Assembly: GCA_964523015.1 (NCBI GenBank)
Contig: CAZFXN010000094.1
Coordinates: 1-5,161, forward strand
Direction of reading: 5' to 3'
Origin: JAWXBT01 sp964523015
GTDB lineage: Bacteria; Bdellovibrionota_C; UBA2361; J135
DNA length: 5,161 nt
Under the pieces are notes generated by a model that saw only the letters and a list, made by a program, of their open reading frames with translations, made no database searches and had not been told where the DNA came from. Positions 1-5,161 of the stretch are shown here, piece after piece. The translations under genes were made by a program, and so were the position numbers. Within the stretch, counting starts at the first letter, position 1; every line of letters begins with the position of its first letter.

Positions 1-125
1 GTTATGGCAAAAATGATATTAAAAGTCACTGAAATACAAAATTATTTTAAGCAATACGTTTAAGGAACATATGGAAACAGTAACCAACTAGATTTACTAA
101 TATTATTATTTAATCAGTCAATCAA

Positions 126-1898
126 TTAGTACTTCAAACTATTTATTATTATCGCTAGCTCTTTAGTAAACTCCTTAGAGTAATTTACTTTAGTATTTGA
201 GGAGCTGAAAAATGGATTCATTAGGGTGAGCCTAATTAAAGTTAAATTTGGATCATCAATTTGAGCATTCCATTTTGCTACATAGCCATTTAAATATTCG
301 CCGTAAGATTTCCATGATAAACTTGTTTTCGAAACAAAGAATGGAACTTCGCCCTCTCTGTTAAAGATATCGTAAATCTCTTCCGTTCTTTTGTTCGTCA
401 TCGAGACAGCTTCACCCTCTTTAGCTACGCAAAAACAGAGAATGTTTGTCTGACTATGAGGAGAAATTCGAATATTCTTATCTGATTCAGCAATCATTAT
501 TTCAAGAGCCTGACGTTGTTTGATCGATTGCTCAAGGATCTGGCCGTATCCATTTTCATCAAATCCAAGACACTTTGATGTTAACCAGGTAGCTACAGCA
601 CCACCAGCAGAGCGTGATCCCTCTAGAGTTTGAGGTAATCTATTTGAATCATAATCAAATCTTAAATAAGGAGCATCAAATGGCGCAATGTAATACTCAC
701 TAGAGTTTTTTACTAAAAAAGCACCAGAAGCATAAGGCACATACCCAAGTTTATGGGGATCGATTGTGATTGAATCGGCGCTACTTATCGCATCAAGTGC
801 TTCAAACATCTGGTTCGTGACAGGGGAGTCTTTATGTTTGGGTAATGTTTTAAAAAATCCACCGTAAGCCCCGTCAACGTGGTGCCAGATATGGATACCA
901 GATTTTTTCTTTAAATCTTCTAAGTAGTCTCTTACTTTATGAATTGGATCAAAATCACCAAGCTCTGTTGTGCCAGCAACTGAAACTACAGTTAGAATCG
1001 GTCGATTCTCAGCCATTGCACGTTCAACTTTTTTCTTCAGATCTTCCATTGAAAGCATTCCAAATTTATCAAGTTCAATCGGCCAGAATGCTTCAGCTCC
1101 AAGTCCGAGCATGATAATGCCCTTAGGCCAGGAATAGTGTTTGCTTTGTGGAGCTAAGACTACTGGTCCGCGATAATCTATCTTAAATATCTGATCGATC
1201 TTTTTGGATACTTGTATTGGGCTATAGTGCAGAAAATGTCTCTCCTTAATTTCTTCATCTTTGACCCCTTTCGTGATCGTATGAAACTCATCCCATCCTT
1301 GATGAGCATATTGAAATAGAGATCTTCCTGTTGGATTCTTTTCTTCATTAAAAATTCCACCAGCCATCCATTTAGCCAATCGAGATCGAGCTCTAACTAA
1401 TCCCTCAACATTGGCTACTGTGCCACCAGAAGTAAAGTGTCCTCTAGCTTGCTCAGGATCGTATCCAACCATAGTCATAAGATCATGAATTGCTTCTCGT
1501 TCAATTTCGATACTTACTCGGGCGACTTCATCAGTAATGTTATTTGGGTTATGAAGCAGAGTTACGATATGTCCTAAGAGTGCCGGAATAGAGATCTCAG
1601 AAACCATATGGCCGATATATCTTGGTGAGAAGCTAGGAACCTCTTTTTGAAACCGGGCCAAAAGATCTAATAGGTGCAGTTTCATCTTCTCAGTTTGAGC
1701 GATGAACTCAGGACTGAGTTGATCTCCCTCTGTTACTGCAACTCCGTCATCAGGGAAGTTTCTTTTGCGCCACTCAAACCAATGAGCAAATATAAAAGTA
1801 CCGAGCTTTTTTACTAATGGTGCGTTTTCAGCTTGTGGGCCAAGAAAAAAACTTTTGAAACGTTGGTTTTGATCGATTAGATTTTTTTTGTCACTCAT
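126..1898 (-). CDS. Group II pyridoxal-phosphate-dependent amino-acid decarboxylase (tyrosine decarboxylase-like)
   Basis: 590 aa, complete, close to bacterial tyrosine decarboxylases (about 620 aa) and longer than the roughly 480 aa of animal aromatic decarboxylases. Fold type I PLP enzyme, expected in the cytosol, releasing CO2 from an amino acid to leave an amine. Visible motifs: N-terminal WRKRNFPDD (43-51), like the tyrosine decarboxylase WRRNF region; phosphate-binding TSGGT (156-160); H254 (KHYSW), expected to stack on the PLP ring; AGTTELGDFDPI (308-319); HHVDGAYGG (339-347), with D342 positioned to contact the pyridine nitrogen; and DPHKLGYVPYASG (380-392), with K383 as the Schiff-base lysine. 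Y389 is six residues after the lysine, as in Lactobacillus tyrosine decarboxylase. EGSRSAGGAVATW (426-438) and RLTLMNPF (556-563) complete the family pattern. No key residue is missing, so it is probably active. The ATG is 6 nt after the nadA stop with no Shine-Dalgarno in the gap, which suggests coupling. Substrate unresolved: tyrosine or another aromatic amino acid by resemblance, aspartate or glutamate possible. Confidence 0.9.
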   Translation of the reverse strand: MSDKKNLIDQNQRFKSFFLGPQAENAPLVKKLGTFIFAHWFEWRKRNFPDDGVAVTEGDQLSPEFIAQTEKMKLHLLDLLARFQKEVPSFSPRYIGHMVSEISIPALLGHIVTLLHNPNNITDEVARVSIEIEREAIHDLMTMVGYDPEQARGHFTSGGTVANVEGLVRARSRLAKWMAGGIFNEEKNPTGRSLFQYAHQGWDEFHTITKGVKDEEIKERHFLHYSPIQVSKKIDQIFKIDYRGPVVLAPQSKHYSWPKGIIMLGLGAEAFWPIELDKFGMLSMEDLKKKVERAMAENRPILTVVSVAGTTELGDFDPIHKVRDYLEDLKKKSGIHIWHHVDGAYGGFFKTLPKHKDSPVTNQMFEALDAISSADSITIDPHKLGYVPYASGAFLVKNSSEYYIAPFDAPYLRFDYDSNRLPQTLEGSRSAGGAVATWLTSKCLGFDENGYGQILEQSIKQRQALEIMIAESDKNIRISPHSQTNILCFCVAKEGEAVSMTNKRTEEIYDIFNREGEVPFFVSKTSLSWKSYGEYLNGYVAKWNAQIDDPNLTLIRLTLMNPFFSSSNTKVNYSKEFTKELAIIINSLKY

Positions 1899-1904
1899 TT
1901 CGGA

Positions 1905-2834
1905 CTAACTCAATGAAAGCATCCTATTTAATGGAACTAATGCTTTCTTGATAATAGCCGGATCTACCTCAACTTGAGGAGACATATTCTCCATACATGA
2001 AATTAATTTATCAACCGTGTTTAATCTCATATATGGGCATTCATTACAGGAACAGCCAGATTCTGGAGGGGCTGGTATAAATTCTTTCTCTGGGTTTTTT
2101 AGTTTCATCTGATGCATAATTCCGGATTCTGTTACCACTATAAATTGGGTTGCTGGGTTTTCTGTAACGAACTGAAGAAGAGAGGATGTTGATCCGATGT
2201 GATCTGCTAAAGAGAGGATATTCTCTGGACATTCTGGATGAGCAACGATCAGAGCTTTAGGATATCGTGTTTTGAGCTGAATAAGTTTTTTCTCACTAAA
2301 GGTCTCATGAACTATACAGGAGCCATCCCATAGCACCATGTCACGACCAGTTTTTTTAATCAGATATTTACCTAAGTGTTTATCCGGGGCAAAGATGATT
2401 GGAACATCTTTAGGGACAGATTCTACAATTTTTACCGCATTCGAAGAGGTACAGAGTACATCACTTAGAGCTTTGACCTCTGCTGAGCAGTTTACATAGG
2501 TAATAACGTAGTGGCCTGGGTGTTGATCAATGAACTTTTTAAAATCTGGAGCCGGACATCCTTCAGCTAAAGAGCATCCAGCCTTTAGATCTGGCAACAA
2601 CACTGGTTTATTAGGATTTAAAATCTTGGCAGTCTCAGCCATGAAATGAACGCCAGCAAAGACGATAACCCGAGCATCAGTTTTAGCAGCTTGTTGAGCC
2701 AGGCCAAGACTGTCTCCTACAAAATCAGCTAAGTCCTGAATCTCAGATTCTTGGTAGTAGTGGGCTAAGATGACAGCCCCTAACTCCTTTTTTAATTCAA
2801 GGACGCGCTCTCGTTTATTGATTCCTTGCAGCAT
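1905..2834 (-). CDS. nadA: Quinolinate synthase NadA (4Fe-4S enzyme of de novo NAD biosynthesis)
   Basis: 309 aa, full length for the short NadA form (about 300 aa in Thermotoga and Pyrococcus; E. coli has 347). It condenses iminoaspartate (from NadB) with dihydroxyacetone phosphate to give quinolinate, the substrate of NadC, in the cytosol. Three pseudo-symmetric NadA repeats are visible. Expected [4Fe-4S] ligands are C87 (in DLKAGCSLAEGC), C173 (WDGSCIVHE) and C266 (ECPYM). Family substrate residues are present: H25 and Y27 (AHYYQ), S42 (VGDS), Y113 and N115 (YVN), S130 (CTSS), H199 and E201 (AHPEC), S215 and T216 (GSTS). The enzyme should be active. The start lies 16 nt after the stop of the upstream DeaD-like gene, with only a poor GAAGA ribosome-site match four nt before ATG, so translation may be coupled. 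The gene ends 6 nt before the decarboxylase. The usual partners nadB and nadC are not in the window. C261 and C263 beside C266 are extra cysteines of the kind seen as CxxCxxC in E. coli, here spaced CxCxxC. Confidence 0.97.
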   Translation of the reverse strand: MLQGINKRERVLELKKELGAVILAHYYQESEIQDLADFVGDSLGLAQQAAKTDARVIVFAGVHFMAETAKILNPNKPVLLPDLKAGCSLAEGCPAPDFKKFIDQHPGHYVITYVNCSAEVKALSDVLCTSSNAVKIVESVPKDVPIIFAPDKHLGKYLIKKTGRDMVLWDGSCIVHETFSEKKLIQLKTRYPKALIVAHPECPENILSLADHIGSTSSLLQFVTENPATQFIVVTESGIMHQMKLKNPEKEFIPAPPESGCSCNECPYMRLNTVDKLISCMENMSPQVEVDPAIIKKALVPLNRMLSLS

Positions 2835-2850
2835 TTAATCTTCATAGAAA

Positions 2851-5067
2851 TTAAATCTGATAATTATCCCCGTTGCTTTCTTCAGCAGTCTCTCCTTTAT
2901 CGCCTGAATTAGTGTCTCCACCGTCATTAGTGTCGCCATTGGCAGATCCCTCATTCATGGCATCGTCAGAGCCGGAGTTATCATTATCATCACGGGCAAC
3001 ACGCTCTCTCGGTGTGCTTATGATTGTTGCTTTCTTTACAAATAATGGAGAACCACTTTTAAGAGATGCTCCAGCAAGCTTCTCTATTATAGCAGGTGCG
3101 TTCTCTTCCGCAAAATCAGCAAAGCTGTACCGACTTCGGATAGATAGTCGCTTAATGTCGGCTTCAGTAAGACTACAGTGCTCAGTCATTAAACCAGCTA
3201 ATAGTTCCTTAGAGAATCCGTCATTTGTGCCTTGACCAATATAGAATCTAACATCTTTTTTTGGTGGCTCTTGGTTACGATAATCTGAGGAGTCTCCATC
3301 GTTTCTATCGTTTGATCCGCCATCAAAGCTACTGCCTCGATCTCCACGATCCCTACGATCTCCGCCGCGTTCACCGCGATCCCCGCCACGACCTCTACTG
3401 CGATCTCCGCCTCGATCGTCGTTACGGTTGTTTCGACCATATTGTCCGCCGCGATCTCCATCTGAGCCTCCCTCTCGGCCGCCATCTCTATCTCCACCCC
3501 TATCTCCACGGGAATCATCGCGATCTCCACCTCTAGAAGAGGCTCCACGGCGATCTCTACTGTCGTCACGATCTCCCCATCCACCACGCTCTCTTCGTCC
3601 ACCGCGTCGATCGTCTTGCCTGTTGTCATCATCACCACCTCTATCGTATCGATCGAATTTTTCAGTTCGTTCAGCTCTTTCAGGACGAGGAGATCTTGAT
3701 GGGGCCTCTTTAGCTTTCTTTAGCTCAGGCAACACTGTCAAAGTATTATGAAGAAGCATGGAGAGAATATTATCTCTACTTGGATTATCCATAATCAGAG
3801 GAATTAGTTGGGTAATACGCTCATCCTTAGAGTAGTCACCTTTAGATGCGACAATTGCAATTCGAGCAATCTTAGCAGCTAAAACATCTTCCTTTGCTGG
3901 CAATGGTTTTAGAGTCAGCGTAGCGCTGATAGCTTTTTTGATTACGTGGAAATTAGTAAAATCAAGAGATCCAACCAGACTAATAACTTTTGTTAACTTA
4001 GTCGGTGCAGAATCATTTCCAATTCGGCTCATGTATAAAGTAGGATCTTGAGGAATGCCATAGTTAATTACTAGATCAAATAGATCCAGATCTATTCCAT
4101 CAAGAGCTTGATCATTTGTAATAACAGCTGAAATTTCTTTATCCGCAACTTGGCGCATAATATCAGCAGGGTCTCTACTGTCATCTCGCTCAGCACGGTC
4201 AGAAAGAATTCTTTCTACTCCGAATCCACGTTTTCGCATTATAACCTGAGCAAGATCGGTATCCGAATCAGAGTTACAGAAAACTAGGACTCCATCTGAA
4301 CTTGATGTTTCGATAATGTCACATAGGGCATTAGTTTTATCTAATAAGTCGCTGCCAACTTCTGAATATGTATGTTCAATCATAGTTTCTTGACCTGTAA
4401 TAGTAATTTCCTTTGCTTCAGTCATAAGTTTTTTTACGAATGTAGATACGTCACCTTTTTGATCTACAGTTGTAATAACAATCTGTGGTCGTTTTGGCAT
4501 GGCTGAAAACATCTCCTCTACCTCATCAAGATCTGTGGTTTCAAGAGCTGTATTAAATTGAGGCAAAACTATCAGGCTAGTTTCGGCTGCTGGTATCTTG
4601 TTACCCTTTAATCCTTTAGAAATTGCTTCGAAGCTACCAACAAATAATCTTGTATCAATTTCACGTTTTGAATTTCTTGCTGAGCAATTAGCATGAAGGA
4701 TGTCAGTGCCACGACAGAGCTTGGTCACTAGATCGTAAATGATAGTATTGTACTTAGTATTTGGTGTAATAATTAATATTACGTTATTGTCATATCCAAG
4801 AGTGAGTTTTTCGATTGCTCCAACTAATACTGGTACGAATGTATTTTTTCTAGGTTTACCTATAACTACTAAGTCCTTACCTGCAATGATTTCAGCCACT
4901 GCCTCTGTATTTAGGTCTTGGCTTTGACTTAATTCGAGGCTTCGTACGTTATCGAGTAGTAAGTTGGTTTTTACCAAGCTAGTTAGCGCAGTTGGTAAGG
5001 TATCAGCTCCTGGGATGGTGTTTTCATCAGAAGAATTGATATTATGGGCTGTGTTTTCATCATTCAT
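2851..5067 (-). CDS. DeaD/CsdA-like DEAD-box protein with degenerate helicase core (pseudo-helicase) and DbpA RNA-binding domain
   Basis: 738 aa, complete. Domain order follows E. coli DeaD/CsdA (about 630 aa): RecA-like domain 1 (about 46-222), RecA-like domain 2 (about 226-385), a helical segment resembling the CsdA dimerisation region (about 390-450), an Arg/Gly/Asp-rich linker (458-597) with nine RGG triplets, a DbpA-type RNA-binding domain (about 603-680, from VRFYIGQGTNDGF) and an acidic disordered tail (681-738). Fold landmarks survive, such as GKDLVVIG (63-70), GVLVFCNSDSDTDLA (259-273) and DLVINYGIPQDP (331-342). The catalytic motifs do not: by my ungapped alignment the Q-motif Gln is N53, motif I GKT is N-T-F (75-77), DEAD is P-Q-F-N (169-172), SAT is T-T-V (199-201), the motif V Arg is D323, and motif VI HRIGRTGR is S-R-I-G-N-D-S-A (347-354). 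ATPase and helicase activity are therefore unlikely. Inferred role: cytoplasmic RNA chaperone, ribosome-assembly or RNA-decay scaffold. The start is preceded by GGAAA seven nt upstream, and no other Met lies near. First gene of the operon. Family assignment is strong; function is inferred. Confidence 0.88.
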   Translation of the reverse strand: MNDENTAHNINSSDENTIPGADTLPTALTSLVKTNLLLDNVRSLELSQSQDLNTEAVAEIIAGKDLVVIGKPRKNTFVPVLVGAIEKLTLGYDNNVILIITPNTKYNTIIYDLVTKLCRGTDILHANCSARNSKREIDTRLFVGSFEAISKGLKGNKIPAAETSLIVLPQFNTALETTDLDEVEEMFSAMPKRPQIVITTVDQKGDVSTFVKKLMTEAKEITITGQETMIEHTYSEVGSDLLDKTNALCDIIETSSSDGVLVFCNSDSDTDLAQVIMRKRGFGVERILSDRAERDDSRDPADIMRQVADKEISAVITNDQALDGIDLDLFDLVINYGIPQDPTLYMSRIGNDSAPTKLTKVISLVGSLDFTNFHVIKKAISATLTLKPLPAKEDVLAAKIARIAIVASKGDYSKDERITQLIPLIMDNPSRDNILSMLLHNTLTVLPELKKAKEAPSRSPRPERAERTEKFDRYDRGGDDDNRQDDRRGGRRERGGWGDRDDSRDRRGASSRGGDRDDSRGDRGGDRDGGREGGSDGDRGGQYGRNNRNDDRGGDRSRGRGGDRGERGGDRRDRGDRGSSFDGGSNDRNDGDSSDYRNQEPPKKDVRFYIGQGTNDGFSKELLAGLMTEHCSLTEADIKRLSIRSRYSFADFAEENAPAIIEKLAGASLKSGSPLFVKKATIISTPRERVARDDNDNSGSDDAMNEGSANGDTNDGGDTNSGDKGETAEESNGDNYQI
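3028..3261 (-). other. DbpA-type RNA-binding domain of the DeaD-like protein
   Basis: Residues about 603-680. The pattern is V-R-F-Y-I-G-Q-G-T-N-D-G (606-617), then a helix around ELLAGLM (621-627), DIKRLSIRSRYSFADF (637-652), and a last helix and strand from ENAPAIIEKL (655-664) to LFVKKA (675-680). This matches the DbpA/CsdA C-terminal RRM-like fold, whose family pattern is a G-x-x-D-G turn, an I-x-x-I-x-I strand and an S-F-V/A-strand. In DbpA this domain gives rRNA specificity. The features look intact while the helicase core is eroded, which argues that RNA binding is the retained function. Confidence 0.85.
3277..3696 (-). repeat. Low-complexity Arg/Gly/Asp-rich (RGG-type) coding segment
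   Basis: Encodes residues 458-597 of the DeaD-like protein, almost entirely R, G, D, S, N and E. Nine RGG triplets occur at residues 476, 488, 494, 512, 523, 539, 552, 560 and 567, mostly within imperfect units of the form D-R-G-G-D-R. At the DNA level it appears as recurring cgatctcc-like words on the plus strand and is GC-richer than its surroundings. There is no exact tandem period, so it is a degenerate peptide repeat rather than a clean microsatellite. E. coli DeaD has a similar but shorter Arg/Asp/Gly linker just before its DbpA domain. Such segments are typically disordered and bind RNA. The repeat also creates long open frames on the plus strand and in a second minus frame, which are artefacts. 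Confidence 0.9.
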
Positions 5068-5074
5068 GTTTTTA

Positions 5075-5079
5075 TTTCC
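5075..5079 (-). promoter_or_regulatory. Ribosome-binding site of the DeaD-like gene (weak)
   Basis: On the minus strand GGAAA ends seven nt before the ATG at 5067, the only Shine-Dalgarno-like element with good spacing among the three genes. It supports this start; the next in-frame Met is about 186 residues downstream. Confidence 0.45.
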
Positions 5080-5109
5080 GATCTTAAGGTTCTTAATGAG
5101 TTAAAAGTT

Positions 5110-5137
5110 TTTATTTGGTAATGGTTGATACCATCAA
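5110..5137 (-). promoter_or_regulatory. Weak sigma70-like promoter candidate for the operon
   Basis: On the minus strand TTGATG (5137-5132) matches the -35 consensus TTGACA at four of six positions. It is followed after 16 nt by AATAAA (5115-5110), which matches TATAAT at four of six. This would place the transcript start near 5103, roughly 35 nt upstream of the ATG at 5067. The region is AT-rich, so such matches arise easily by chance; the position is sensible but the support is weak. Confidence 0.25.
5121..5137. promoter_or_regulatory. Nested inverted repeats, possible operator
   Basis: Two overlapping palindromes occupy 17 nt: ATGGT-TGAT-ACCAT (5121-5134) and TTGAT-ACC-ATCAA (5125-5137), each with perfect 5-bp arms. 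They overlap the candidate -35 element and lie about 55-70 nt upstream of the first start codon, where a repressor could act. I cannot assign them to a known NAD-related regulator such as NrtR, NiaR or NadQ. Short arms like these also occur by chance in AT-rich DNA. Confidence 0.25.
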
Positions 5138-5146
5138 TATGCTTAT

Positions 5147-5161
5147 GTACGATTAACGTAC
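5147..5161. repeat. Inverted repeat GTACG-N5-CGTAC-type at the window edge
   Basis: The plus strand reads GTACG-ATTAA-CGTAC, two perfect 5-bp arms around a 5-nt AT-only spacer, ending at the last base of the window. It could be an operator half-site pair upstream of the operon or part of a longer palindrome cut by the window boundary. Nothing identifies a binding protein. Confidence 0.3.

Larger units (their letters stand above)
126..5067 (-). other. Probable three-gene operon: DeaD-like pseudo-helicase, nadA, PLP decarboxylase
   Basis: All three genes run in the same direction with gaps of 16 nt (2835-2850) and 6 nt (1899-1904). Neither gap has room for a promoter or a terminator hairpin. 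The two downstream starts have poor or absent Shine-Dalgarno sequences, consistent with ribosomes passing from one gene to the next. Co-transcription is inferred from this spacing; internal promoters inside the coding regions cannot be excluded. Confidence 0.8.

Noticed and set aside
1..63. Plus-strand open frame ending in TAA at 61-63, which could be the 3' end of a convergent gene entering from the left edge.
   Set aside because: Only 20 sense codons are visible, the DNA is AT-rich, and no family signal can be read from so short a piece. It remains possible but is not supportable.
64..125. Possible terminator after the decarboxylase: AGTAA (79-83) pairing with TTACT (94-98).
   Set aside because: The stem is only 5 bp and AT-rich with a 10-nt loop. 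On the minus strand it is followed by GTTTCC rather than a T-run. On the plus strand the following AT tract is not a clean T-run either.
2873..3235. 120-codon plus-strand open frame opposite the 3' part of the DeaD-like gene.
   Set aside because: It is antisense to the DbpA domain and acidic tail, whose coding sense is clear. The Ser/Leu/Pro-rich translation has no recognisable feature.
3277..3696. CRISPR array or tandem DNA repeat suggested by recurring cgatctcc words.
   Set aside because: There is no constant repeat length or unique spacers, the frame is kept, and the pattern is explained by Arg/Gly/Asp codon repetition in a linker common to DeaD-type proteins.
3198..3751. Long open frames on the plus strand and in a second minus-strand frame across the Arg/Gly-rich region.
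   Set aside because: They are shadows of the low-complexity repeat, giving Pro/Ser/Arg-rich, Leu/Arg/His-rich or Glu/Val/Ile-rich nonsense with no domain pattern, inside a well-supported gene.
2851..5067. The DeaD-like gene as a decaying pseudogene.
   Set aside because: 738 codons are uninterrupted. The DbpA and dimerisation-like regions are intact, fold residues are conserved, and the first position in a tight operon with working genes argues for a functional protein.

Overview
The window carries three complete protein-coding genes, all on the minus strand and almost certainly one transcription unit read from right to left. The order is a DeaD/CsdA-like RNA-binding protein (2851-5067), quinolinate synthase NadA (1905-2834), and a group II PLP-dependent amino-acid decarboxylase (126-1898). 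The gaps between genes are only 16 nt and 6 nt. The DNA is AT-rich by eye, except for a GC-richer low-complexity stretch at about 3277-3696 that encodes an Arg/Gly/Asp-rich linker. The genes look bacterial: the DeaD-DbpA architecture, a short-form NadA with HPE-C and C-P-Y-M motifs, and a decarboxylase resembling bacterial tyrosine decarboxylases. No rRNA, tRNA, phage or insertion-sequence signal is present. I cannot place the organism below the level of Bacteria.

The most striking gene is the first one. Its layout follows E. coli DeaD/CsdA: two RecA-like domains, a helical dimerisation-like segment, an RGG-rich linker, a DbpA-type RNA-binding domain and a disordered tail. However, the catalytic motifs of the DEAD-box core are replaced. 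The Walker A GKT is N-T-F, DEAD is P-Q-F-N, SAT is T-T-V, and HRIGRTGR has become S-R-I-G-N-D-S-A. The surrounding fold-defining sequence is still recognisable and the reading frame is open for 738 codons. It therefore reads as a conserved pseudo-helicase (an RNA-binding, probably ATP-independent protein) rather than a decaying pseudogene.

The other two genes look catalytically intact. NadA keeps its three iron-sulphur cysteines and substrate-binding residues, and makes quinolinate for de novo NAD synthesis. The decarboxylase keeps its Schiff-base lysine and PLP-binding residues, but its substrate cannot be fixed from sequence. If it used aspartate, it would draw on the same amino acid that feeds the NadB/NadA route; tyrosine or another aromatic amino acid is at least as likely.

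The 94 nt upstream of the pseudo-helicase (5068-5161) hold a weak promoter candidate overlapping nested inverted repeats, and another inverted repeat at the window edge. The 125 nt downstream of the decarboxylase (1-125) are very AT-rich, with no convincing terminator.
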